A stretch of DNA of 8,609 bases from Gammaproteobacteria bacterium (GTDB lineage Bacteria; Pseudomonadota; Gammaproteobacteria; Pseudomonadales; Azotimanducaceae): NCBI GenBank assembly GCA_002725095.1, contig PBQQ01000043.1:10044-18652 (forward strand). The letters run 5' to 3'. The notes beneath the pieces were generated by a model. The model was not told the origin of the DNA. It ran no database searches and saw only the letters and a program-made list of their open reading frames with translations. A program made the position numbers and the translations under genes. How positions within the stretch are numbered: position 1 is the stretch's first letter; every line of letters starts with the position of its first letter. This document shows positions 1 to 6,181 of the stretch, piece after piece.

Positions 1-729
1 CCGCGCCACGTTGAGTTTCAAATCTTGGCGGATTTGCATGGCAATGCCATGCACTTGTACGAGCGCGATTGTTCGGTGCAGCGACGGCACCAAAAATTGA
101 TAGAAGAAAGCCCGGCGCCGGGCTTTGAGCGCGCGCTAATAGAGCAAAAGGCTGAAGAACTCAGCAGCATCTGTCAGCGCCTCGGCTACAACAACTTGGG
201 TACTGTGGAAACCTTATTTACGCCCGACGGTGAGGTGGGGTTTTTAGAGATGAATACCCGTATTCAGGTCGAGCATGGGGTTACTGAAGAAGTCACTGGT
301 GTAGATTTGGTCGCCGCACAGATTACTTTGGCTGCGGGTGGTCATTTGCCTGCGCAGGCGCCATTGCAGGGTTTTGCTATGGAGGCCAGGCTCTACTCTG
401 AAGATGCGCAGACCTTGTTTCCGTCGACCGGCAAACTGGCGGTTTTCCGCCCACCTACGTTACATGGGGTACGTATAGAAACGGGCTACCAAGAAGGTCA
501 GGTGGTGTCGCCGTACTATGATCCGTTACTAGCCAAGATCATCGCGCGCGGCACTACCCGGGAACAAGCGATCGGGCGGTTAGTTGTGGCATTGCGCGCG
601 TTTACTGTAAGAGGTGTTAGCACTAATGCACAATTGCTGTTGAACATTCTTCAGGACGAACGGTTTGTCCAAGGGCAGGTAGACACCGGCATGGTCGCGC
701 GCATCTTAGGGCATCAGAATTCGCACTGA
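1..729 (+). CDS. Biotin carboxylase subunit of an acyl-CoA carboxylase (5' end outside window)
   Basis: Biotin carboxylase uses ATP and bicarbonate to carboxylate the biotin on a carrier protein; it acts in the cytoplasm. The reading frame is open from base 1, so the gene starts upstream and about half of a usual ~450-residue subunit is visible (242 residues). The first visible residues, RHVEFQILAD, and then ERDCSVQRRHQK, match the ATP-grasp domain. The catalytic loop EMNTRIQVEHGVTE (visible residues 83-96) keeps the Glu, Asn, Arg, Gln-Val-Glu residues known from E. coli AccC, although the usual Pro after EH is Gly. The C-terminal domain follows, with an Arg at visible residue 130 matching the conserved arginine there. 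The protein ends soon after this domain with no fused biotin domain, and the next gene supplies the carrier. The carboxyltransferase downstream marks it as part of a catabolic-type acyl-CoA carboxylase rather than housekeeping AccC. The family is clear; the acyl substrate is unknown. Confidence 0.95.
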   Translation, partial: PRHVEFQILADLHGNAMHLYERDCSVQRRHQKLIEESPAPGFERALIEQKAEELSSICQRLGYNNLGTVETLFTPDGEVGFLEMNTRIQVEHGVTEEVTGVDLVAAQITLAAGGHLPAQAPLQGFAMEARLYSEDAQTLFPSTGKLAVFRPPTLHGVRIETGYQEGQVVSPYYDPLLAKIIARGTTREQAIGRLVVALRAFTVRGVSTNAQLLLNILQDERFVQGQVDTGMVARILGHQNSH

Positions 730-775
730 TGGATTGTACAAAGAGTGGGTCCGTGACATAACAGCAGCCTAACCT

Positions 776-783
776 AAGGGGGG
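776..783 (+). promoter_or_regulatory. Strong Shine-Dalgarno site of the biotin carrier gene
   Basis: The run AAGGGGGG lies 3 bases before the ATG at 787; its AAGG part is about 7 bases from the ATG. It is the most purine-rich ribosome site in the window. The 57-bp gap after the biotin carboxylase gene shows no hairpin followed by a T run, so this looks like a site within an operon rather than a new transcription unit. Confidence 0.55.
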
Positions 784-786
784 AAT

Positions 787-1008
787 ATGGCTAGAGTTGA
801 GGTAGAGAGTGAGATTACTGGCAACGTTTGGAAAGTTGAGGTCAGTGCGGGCACGCCTGTGGCAGAGGGTGAGGTGCTGATTATTCTTGAATCGATGAAG
901 ATGGAGATTCCGGTGGAGTCACCGGTGGCGGGTACGGTGCAGGAGGTGCTGGTGCAGCCAGAAGATCAAGTAGATGAGGATCAGCTTTTGTTGGTCATTG
1001 ATGCATAG
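787..1008 (+). CDS. Stand-alone biotin carboxyl carrier protein (biotin/lipoyl domain, 73 aa)
   Basis: This is a free biotinyl domain that shuttles carboxybiotin between the biotin carboxylase and the carboxyltransferase. The biotinylation motif ESMKMEIP is intact, with the target lysine at residue 38. Around it are the two hammerhead halves: an N-terminal strand-rich part, and a C-terminal part with SPVAGTV followed by VDEDQLLLVI. At 73 residues it is essentially only the domain. It lacks the long linker region found in AccB (about 150 residues) and is not fused to the carboxylase as in PccA or MccA. It follows the biotin carboxylase gene by 57 bp and precedes the crotonase gene by 39 bp, so the three are probably co-transcribed. 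Biotinylation by BirA is expected from the motif. Confidence 0.95.
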   Translation: MARVEVESEITGNVWKVEVSAGTPVAEGEVLIILESMKMEIPVESPVAGTVQEVLVQPEDQVDEDQLLLVIDA

Positions 1009-1035
1009 CCGGACTGCGCCCAGAAGAAAAAAGAC

Positions 1036-1040
1036 AGGAG
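1036..1040 (+). promoter_or_regulatory. Shine-Dalgarno site deciding the crotonase start
   Basis: AGGAG lies 7 bases before the ATG at 1048 but only 4 bases before the in-frame GTG at 1045, so the ATG is the better start. An ATG at 1043 in another frame is followed at once by TGA and cannot encode a protein. Confidence 0.6.
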
Positions 1041-1047
1041 TAATGTG

Positions 1048-1878
1048 ATGCAAGAAGAACTGGTCACAGTTGAAATTAAGGATGGGGTCGCCGATGTTCG
1101 GCTCAATCGGCCGGAAAAATACAATGCGCTAAGTGCGCCTATGTTTAAAGCCATTATCGACACAGGTGAGCGTCTACGCGACGAAAAATCTCTGCGTGCT
1201 GTGGTTTTGTCTGGTAATGGGCGGGGATTTTGCGCCGGATTGGATATGCAGAGCTTTGCCAAAATGGGCGACAGCGACAGTGCCGCCTCGTCCGACAGCA
1301 GTGCAGATGCGCCTAAGTCATTGCTGGATACCGATGGTCGAGTGGAGAATTTTGCCCAGCGGCCAGCGTTGGTATGGAAGTATTTGCAGGTGCCAGTGAT
1401 CGCTGCATTGCATGGCGTTGCCTACGGTGGTGGCGCTCAGGTGGCCCTAGGTGCAGATATTCGTATCGCCGCGCCCGATCTAAAGATGTCGGTTATGGAA
1501 ATAAAATGGGGCCTAGTGCCAGACATGAGCATTACCCAAACCTTGCGGGACATTTTGCCCATGGACGTTGCGAAGCAGCTGACCTTCACGGGTCAAGTCC
1601 TCAACGGCCATGAGGCCCAGCAGTTGGGGCTTGTCACTCAGGTGGCAGACGACCCGTATGCTGCGGCGATGAACATGGCGCGAGACATCGCGACTAAATC
1701 GCCTGAGGCCATTCGTGCGGCAAAACAGCTGTTTGAAACCGCTTGGCATGCTGACGCAAAGACGGGCCTAGAACTGGAAGCCGAGTTGCAGGCAGGTTTG
1801 ATCGGATCAGCCAATCAACGAGAAGCCATCGCTGCGAACTTCGCCAAGCGAGCCCCGGAATTTTTCGACCCCGAGTAG
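1048..1878 (+). CDS. Crotonase/enoyl-CoA hydratase family protein
   Basis: This crotonase-fold protein (276 residues from the ATG) probably hydrates an enoyl-CoA or isomerises its double bond. Recognisable parts are the N-terminal LNRPEKYNALS segment, the oxyanion-hole segment FCAGLD (residues 61-66), the glycine turn HGVAYGGGAQ (122-131) and the segment VMEIKWGLVPD (149-159). Aligned by eye to rat enoyl-CoA hydratase, the first catalytic Glu (E144) is replaced by Gln131 and the second (E164) is kept as Glu151. Asp159 falls where dienoyl-CoA isomerase carries its third catalytic acid. Residues about 73-91 form a Ser/Asp/Ala-rich stretch not typical of short crotonases. It resembles a proteobacterial subgroup usually named simply 'crotonase/enoyl-CoA hydratase family'. 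It lies between carrier and carboxyltransferase genes, 4 bp before the latter, so its substrate is probably the CoA ester handled by the carboxylase. Confidence 0.88.
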   Translation: MQEELVTVEIKDGVADVRLNRPEKYNALSAPMFKAIIDTGERLRDEKSLRAVVLSGNGRGFCAGLDMQSFAKMGDSDSAASSDSSADAPKSLLDTDGRVENFAQRPALVWKYLQVPVIAALHGVAYGGGAQVALGADIRIAAPDLKMSVMEIKWGLVPDMSITQTLRDILPMDVAKQLTFTGQVLNGHEAQQLGLVTQVADDPYAAAMNMARDIATKSPEAIRAAKQLFETAWHADAKTGLELEAELQAGLIGSANQREAIAANFAKRAPEFFDPE

Positions 1879-1882
1879 CGCT

Positions 1883-3436
1883 ATGAGTTGGGAACAAGAA
1901 GTCAAAGAAATCGAGCGGCGCCGCTACTTGGCGCAGCAGCAGGGCGGCAAAGAAGGCATTGCCAAACAGCATGCACGTGGGCGGATGACGATACGCGAGC
2001 GCATAGGTGTGCTGCTGGACGAAGACAGCTTCCAAGAGCATGGGCGCGCCACTGCGAGTCCGGTCTATGACGACAACGGTGAATTGATTGAATATGTGCC
2101 CGCCAATTATGTGGTGGGTTTTGGTCAGATCGACAAACGTCGCATCGTGGCAGCGGGCGAAGACTTTACGCTAAAAGGCGGTTCACCGAATGCAGCCGGA
2201 CTGCGCAAGAGTGTCTATGCAGAGCATCTTGCGGTGCAGTATAAAACTCCGTTAGTACGCATGCTCGAGGGTGGCGGTGGCAGCGTTAAAGGCGGTGGTA
2301 AGAAAGGCGGCACGGTTGGCGAGCCCGTGTTTACCGAGCCACGGTTTAAGATTATTGCTGATGCTATGGGCTGCGTACCGATCGCTTCGGCTGCGTTAGG
2401 TGCTGTTGCGGGGTTCCCGGCTGGGCGCCTTGTGGCGTCGCATTTTTCGGTGATGACCGAGCACACGGCGCAGGTTTTGATCGGCGGCCCAGCTCTGGTT
2501 ACGCGAGCGCTTGGCGTCAAGATGACCAAGGACGAGTTGGGTGGCGCGGCCGTGCATGTGCGCAGCGGTATTGTCGACAACTTAGCCGTCGATGAACATG
2601 ATGCGTTGGCGCAGATCCGTCAGTTTCTGTCCTACTTGCCCAGTAATGTGTGGCAGCGTACACCTCGTTACGAAAACGATGATCCGGTGCAGCGCAGTGA
2701 GCAAGCGTTGCTGGAGACGATCCCCCGTGACAGCAACATTGGGTTTGATATGCGCGCAATCATCGACATGATTGTGGATAAGGGAAGTTTTTTTGAGATC
2801 GGCGAGTTTTATGGCCCTAGCCAGATTTCTGGTCTGGCGACGCTCGCCGGTCAGCCCGTGGGGGTTTTAGCCAACGACTGTATGCATTATGCGGGTGCTA
2901 TGACCGCAGAGGCGGCGCAAAAGTACCGGCGCTTTGTCGAAATGTGTGACACCTTTCACGTGCCCGTGGTCAATTTTGTCGATCAGCCGGGCTTTATGAT
3001 CGGGCCGGAGTCCGAGCGTGCCGGTACTATTCGTTATGGAATGGCCGCTGTCGCGGCTGCAGCACAAGCCACGGTGCCGTGGGCGGTCATTCAAGTGCAC
3101 AAGGGATTTGGTGTGGCGACCGCCGCACACTATGCGCCCGGGGCGTACGTGCTGGCCTGGCCTTCGGTAGAATCAGGTGCGCTGCCTATAGAAGGCGGTG
3201 TGGCTGTGGCATTCCATCGAGAGATCGCAGCGGCCGCTGATCCGGATGCCAAGCGTGCGGAACTGGAGGATAGATTGCGCGAAGCGCGTTCACCCTTCCC
3301 CCGCGCGGAGTCTTTTGCGGTGCATGAACTGATCGACCCGCGCGAGACGCGACCCGTTTTGTGCGATTGGATCGAGTGGATTCAGCCCGCATTGGATGCG
3401 CTGACCGGGCCAACCTCATTTCCTATTCGACCATAA
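1883..3436 (+). CDS. Acyl-CoA carboxylase carboxyltransferase (beta) subunit, PccB/MccB-like
   Basis: The 517-residue carboxyltransferase moves the carboxyl group from carboxybiotin to an acyl-CoA. It has the usual two crotonase-like halves. The N-terminal half (about 25-260) includes ARGRMTIRERI, GGSPNAAGLRKS and the glycine-rich stretch at 130-146 of the oxyanion region. The C-terminal half (about 275-510) includes VDQPGFMIGPESERAG (366-381). Length fits PccB and MccB. The segment after residue 405 departs from classical PccB: HKGFGVATAAHYAPG replaces the usual Gly-Gly-Ala-Tyr form, and the substrate-pocket segment reads AWPSVESGALPIEGGV (425-440) where propionyl-CoA enzymes have an AVMGAKGAV-type stretch. 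It therefore belongs to a divergent subfamily and its substrate should not be called propionyl-CoA. The start is 4 bases after the crotonase stop with no clear Shine-Dalgarno site, which suggests translational coupling. Confidence 0.92.
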   Translation: MSWEQEVKEIERRRYLAQQQGGKEGIAKQHARGRMTIRERIGVLLDEDSFQEHGRATASPVYDDNGELIEYVPANYVVGFGQIDKRRIVAAGEDFTLKGGSPNAAGLRKSVYAEHLAVQYKTPLVRMLEGGGGSVKGGGKKGGTVGEPVFTEPRFKIIADAMGCVPIASAALGAVAGFPAGRLVASHFSVMTEHTAQVLIGGPALVTRALGVKMTKDELGGAAVHVRSGIVDNLAVDEHDALAQIRQFLSYLPSNVWQRTPRYENDDPVQRSEQALLETIPRDSNIGFDMRAIIDMIVDKGSFFEIGEFYGPSQISGLATLAGQPVGVLANDCMHYAGAMTAEAAQKYRRFVEMCDTFHVPVVNFVDQPGFMIGPESERAGTIRYGMAAVAAAAQATVPWAVIQVHKGFGVATAAHYAPGAYVLAWPSVESGALPIEGGVAVAFHREIAAAADPDAKRAELEDRLREARSPFPRAESFAVHELIDPRETRPVLCDWIEWIQPALDALTGPTSFPIRP

Positions 3437-3444
3437 CTACTATT

Positions 3445-3448
3445 GGAG
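3445..3448 (+). promoter_or_regulatory. Shine-Dalgarno site deciding the dehydrogenase start
   Basis: GGAG sits 6 bases before the ATG at 3455. It selects this ATG over the in-frame TTG at 3443, which lies before the site and has none of its own. The conserved SDR N-terminus also begins just after this ATG. Confidence 0.6.
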
Positions 3449-3454
3449 AACTAC

Positions 3455-4327
3455 ATGACCGTTTCATTTGCAGATCAAGTTGCCATCGTCACTGGTGCGG
3501 GGGGCGGCTTAGGTCGGTGCCATGCGTTAGAACTCGCACGTCGGGGCGCCAAGGTTGTCGTCAATGACTTAGGCGGCGCTATGGACGGCAGTGGGGGTTC
3601 GTCTGCAGCAGCAGACGCCGTGGTTGCAGAAATCCAAGCGATGGGCGGTGAGGCGCTGGCAAACGGCGGTTCGGTGTCGGATCGTGCGGGTGCAAAAAGT
3701 ATGGTGGACGATGCCATGAACGCTTGGGGTCGAGTTGATGTGTTGATCAATAACGCCGGTATTTTGCGCGACAAATCGTTCTCGAAAATGACTCTGGATG
3801 ACTTTGACATGGTTGTTAACGTGCACTTGTTGGGTGCCGCCTATTGTTCCCACGCCGTATGGCCGATTATGCGTGAACAGAACTACGGCCGCATATTAAT
3901 GACCACTTCTCCCACCGGGCTCTACGGTAACTTTGGTCAAACAAATTACGGTGCGGCGAAACTGGGACAAGTGGGTCTTATGAACAGCCTGAAGATCGAA
4001 GGTGCCAAAAACAATATTCATACCAACACAATTGCTCCGGTTGCCGCGACGCGTATGACGGAAAATCTTATGCCAGAGGAAGTGCTGGAAAAGCTAGGGC
4101 CAGAGCTGGTTACGCCGGCGGCCTTGTTTTTAGTCAGCAGCGACGCGCCTAATGGCGTTGTTCTGCAAGCTCAAGGGGGTACGTTCTCGCTCGCAGGAAT
4201 CTTTGAAAACACGGGTGTCAATATTGGTGTTGATGCAACCGTTGAAGACATTGCCGCCAACTATGAAGCAATTGTCGACATAAGCGCGGTTAAGCCCAGA
4301 GGAATGTTGCAACTCAACGCGATGTAG
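3455..4327 (+). CDS. Short-chain dehydrogenase of the MFE-2 (3R)-hydroxyacyl-CoA dehydrogenase type
   Basis: This SDR (290 residues) probably oxidises a 3-hydroxyacyl-CoA with NAD, or runs in reverse. The cofactor motif TGAGGGLG is at residues 13-20, and Asp38 in VVVNDLGG at the end of the second strand favours NAD(H) over NADP(H). NNAG lies at 99-102. The catalytic set is complete: Asn122, Ser152, Tyr165 and Lys169, in the contexts VVNVHLLG, TTSPTGLYGNFGQ and NYGAAK. The YGNFGQ-NY block and the NDLGG loop are typical of the dehydrogenase domain of peroxisomal multifunctional enzyme 2 (HSD17B4) and its bacterial relatives. Unlike MFE-2 it has no fused hydratase domain; a C-terminal tail of about 40 residues follows the SDR core. 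It starts 18 bp after the carboxyltransferase stop, so it is in the same operon. The SDR class is certain; hydroxyacyl-CoA as substrate is inferred. Confidence 0.88.
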   Translation: MTVSFADQVAIVTGAGGGLGRCHALELARRGAKVVVNDLGGAMDGSGGSSAAADAVVAEIQAMGGEALANGGSVSDRAGAKSMVDDAMNAWGRVDVLINNAGILRDKSFSKMTLDDFDMVVNVHLLGAAYCSHAVWPIMREQNYGRILMTTSPTGLYGNFGQTNYGAAKLGQVGLMNSLKIEGAKNNIHTNTIAPVAATRMTENLMPEEVLEKLGPELVTPAALFLVSSDAPNGVVLQAQGGTFSLAGIFENTGVNIGVDATVEDIAANYEAIVDISAVKPRGMLQLNAM

Positions 4328-4351
4328 ATCGAAACGTGGAGCGGAGGTGGT

Positions 4352-4540
4352 ATGGCTGGGACCGTTATGACGTTAGTCGTGAGTTTCGTGCTTGCCGCCG
4401 TGCTCTGGTTGGTCATCGGCAGTCGGTTTCAGTTCGCCTCAGAGCGTGCTGGAAACGATTTGCTGAATATTGCGGCCTACTTCGGTGGCTGTTTACCGAT
4501 CGCGTTTGTGCTTGTGTTCTTCGGTATCGGCGGCAGTTGA
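4352..4540 (+). CDS. Small two-helix membrane protein of unknown function
   Basis: I do not recognise this 62-residue protein. It has two clear hydrophobic segments, residues about 4-23 and 40-60, joined by a short polar loop with charged residues (SRFQFASERAGNDLLN). This predicts a hairpin in the inner membrane. There is no signal-peptidase site or catalytic motif. GGAGG at 4343-4347 lies close before the ATG (4 bases); a second in-frame ATG at 4367 would have no site near it and would cut into the first helix. It lies 24 bp after the dehydrogenase gene and 7 bp before the methyltransferase gene in the same direction, so it is probably read on the same transcript. The clean hydrophobic pattern, ribosome site and snug position argue for a real gene. 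Confidence 0.7.
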   Translation: MAGTVMTLVVSFVLAAVLWLVIGSRFQFASERAGNDLLNIAAYFGGCLPIAFVLVFFGIGGS

Positions 4541-4547
4541 TACTGTG

Positions 4548-5165
4548 ATGCAGTTGCCGCTCGATCCCGAGCAGGTCAAAGGTTTTTTGCACCCCGACGA
4601 GGGCGAGTGTCTGTATCAGCTGGCGTTCGATGCTTCGGCGCTTGGTCCGTGTTTGGAAGTCGGCAGCTATTGTGGCAAGTCGACATTGTATATTGGCACC
4701 GGTGTACGCGACGGCGGTGGCTTGTTGTATGCGTTGGATCATCATCGTGGGTCGGAGGAGCATCAGCTGGGTGAGGAATATCACGACCCCGACTTGTTTG
4801 ACGCGCAGATTGGGCAGATGGATTCGTTGCCAACATTCCGTCGCACGCTCGCGTTGGCGAGGCTCGAATCCGCAGTGGTGCCTGTTGTCGCGACTAGCGC
4901 ACAGGCGGGGCGCTATTGGCAAACGCCGCTGGCGTTAGTATTCATTGACGGCGGACACAGTCTGGAGGCGGCGCTGACAGATTATCGCGCGTGGGCCATG
5001 CATATCGTGCCGGGCGGCTATTTAGCCATTCATGACATTTTTCCTGATCCTGCCGATGGCGGTCAGGCGCCGTACGAAATATATCAGCTAGCGCTGGCCT
5101 CTGGATTGTTCGAAACCGTGGAGATTCGCCTAACTCTTGGGGTGCTCAAGCGTATTGGCGGCTGA
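4548..5165 (+). CDS. Class I SAM-dependent methyltransferase (Methyltransf_24 type)
   Basis: This 205-residue Rossmann-fold protein probably binds SAM and methylates a small molecule or sugar; the acceptor is unknown. Motif I is LEVGSYCGKST (36-46). The acidic residue after the second strand is Asp64 in ALDHHRGSEEH, followed by a His/Asp-rich loop. FIDGGHS (132-138) and HDIFPDPADGG (162-172) resemble the acidic/His segments of Methyltransf_24 and cephalosporin-hydroxylase-like proteins, where they can bind a metal. The frame is open further upstream, but it overlaps the small membrane protein gene and has no family-like sequence before MQLPLDPEQ. I therefore chose ATG 4548; an adjacent in-frame GTG at 4545 is the only close rival. 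There is no clear Shine-Dalgarno site, so translation may be coupled to the preceding stop 7 bases away. Its last 36 bp overlap the 3' end of the opposite-strand barrel gene. From memory, close relatives sit beside GT4/methyltransferase/'prenyltransferase' genes in actinobacteria. Confidence 0.85.
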   Translation: MQLPLDPEQVKGFLHPDEGECLYQLAFDASALGPCLEVGSYCGKSTLYIGTGVRDGGGLLYALDHHRGSEEHQLGEEYHDPDLFDAQIGQMDSLPTFRRTLALARLESAVVPVVATSAQAGRYWQTPLALVFIDGGHSLEAALTDYRAWAMHIVPGGYLAIHDIFPDPADGGQAPYEIYQLALASGLFETVEIRLTLGVLKRIGG

Positions 5166-6176
5166 GGTAAATAACTTCGAACCTGGGGTTAGGTCGTGCA
5201 GCGCGTCTGCGGCCAATAATACTGCGGCGGCGGTCCAGGTTGGGCGCTCATCGGGCCAGTACAGGTCTTCGATGAATACGTAACCGGTCCACCAGCTGCC
5301 ATCGGCGCGCTGATGTTGCGCGATGTCGTCGAAGACCTGTCGCGCGTGGTTAGGTAAGCCGGCGGCGACACACGCCATAACCAACTCGCAGCTCTCGGCC
5401 ACGGTGACCCAAGGTTGGTCAGCCACGCAGCGACAGCCAAAGTCTTTTTTCACAAAAGTGTCCCAGCGATTTAGAAGCCTTGTTTGCGCGGCTTCGTCGG
5501 TAATGACGCCGCTAAGCACGGGGTAAAACCAATCCATTGAGTAACGAGCCTTGCTCGCCCAAGTGCGATCAAACAACTCAGGATGGTTGCGCAGAGCGTT
5601 GCCCAACTGCTGGCGCGCGACACGCCATGCGGGGCGCGGCTCGTCCAGTTCCGTGCCGATCTTTAGAGCGCATTCCAAAGATTTGTAGATCGAGCTGCAG
5701 CCGGTCACTAACGCGTCTTTACTCGTTCCTTCATGTTTGTCCACGGCCCAATAAATTTCTCCGCTGTCGGCCTGCTGACTCAGCACAAACTTAATGGCTC
5801 GGTTGACCATCGGCCAGAATTTTCTCAGCACATCGCGCTGGCCGGTTATCAGGAAATAATGCCAGAGCCCCGTGGCGACATAGGCGACAAAATTGGTTTC
5901 AGTGCGGCTGTCGTCGACCACGCCGCGGTCGTTATAGGCGGCATACCATGCGCCGTCGGAGCGCTGCTGATCAGCGAGCCACTGCAAAGCGGCGACAGCA
6001 TTCGCCCATTGGCCGTCAACGGTAAGCCCCATTAGCGCTTCGATATGATCCCAGGGGTCGGTGATGCCGCCGCTAAACCATGGAATAGCGCCACTAGGGC
6101 GCTGCAGACCGGCAATGTAGCCTGCGGTGGCGCGCAATTCTGGAAATGCGCTGAGAGCGCCCGCTTCCGTGCTCAT
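5130..6176 (-). CDS. Alpha/alpha-barrel protein with QW-like repeats ('prenyltransferase/squalene oxidase repeat' family)
   Basis: This 348-residue helical protein is of a kind usually auto-named prenyltransferase because of squalene-cyclase-like repeats. QW-type motifs are visible at residues 25-33 (QRPSGAIPW), 71-77 (QRSDGAW), 135-143 (QADSGEIYW) and 289-295 (QRADGSW), spaced along a helical-pair array. The DxDD acid motif of squalene-hopene cyclases is absent, and I see no protein prenyltransferase zinc site. Conserved-looking acidic/aromatic patches are DPWDHIEA (40-47), MDWFYPVL (214-221) and ESCEL (261-265). These would suit a six-hairpin barrel acting on sugars at least as well. No signal peptide is seen, so it is probably cytoplasmic. 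The ATG is 5 bp after the methyltransferase stop in the same operon, and the 3' end overlaps the convergent methyltransferase gene. The family is recognised; the activity is unknown. Confidence 0.8.
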   Translation of the reverse strand: MSTEAGALSAFPELRATAGYIAGLQRPSGAIPWFSGGITDPWDHIEALMGLTVDGQWANAVAALQWLADQQRSDGAWYAAYNDRGVVDDSRTETNFVAYVATGLWHYFLITGQRDVLRKFWPMVNRAIKFVLSQQADSGEIYWAVDKHEGTSKDALVTGCSSIYKSLECALKIGTELDEPRPAWRVARQQLGNALRNHPELFDRTWASKARYSMDWFYPVLSGVITDEAAQTRLLNRWDTFVKKDFGCRCVADQPWVTVAESCELVMACVAAGLPNHARQVFDDIAQHQRADGSWWTGYVFIEDLYWPDERPTWTAAAVLLAADALHDLTPGSKLFTSAANTLEHPKS

Positions 6177-6181
6177 AGCAC

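Noticed and set aside
730..786. Possible terminator or promoter between biotin carboxylase and carrier genes
   Set aside because: No hairpin with T run and no convincing -35/-10 pair; it reads as an ordinary intra-operon gap.
981..1262. 93-residue open frame on the - strand over the crotonase start
   Set aside because: No family resemblance, and it covers the carrier gene end and the conserved crotonase N-terminus.
2215..2580. 121-residue open frame on the - strand inside the carboxyltransferase gene
   Set aside because: The + strand shows clear carboxyltransferase motifs throughout; the antisense frame is Pro/Thr/Ala-rich low complexity without a ribosome site.
4470..4547. Upstream extension of the Methyltransf_24 gene by 26 codons
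   Set aside because: It overlaps the small membrane protein gene in another frame, is Arg/Cys/Ser-rich and unlike the family, and ATG 4548 starts right before the conserved N-terminus.
4413..4922. 169-residue open frame on the - strand
   Set aside because: It lies opposite the well-supported methyltransferase and small membrane protein genes, has no recognisable motif, and its composition looks like an antisense shadow.
5160..5200. Short inverted repeat AACC-TGG-GGTT as a terminator
   Set aside because: The stem is only 4 bp, no T run follows, and the site is inside the barrel gene's coding region.
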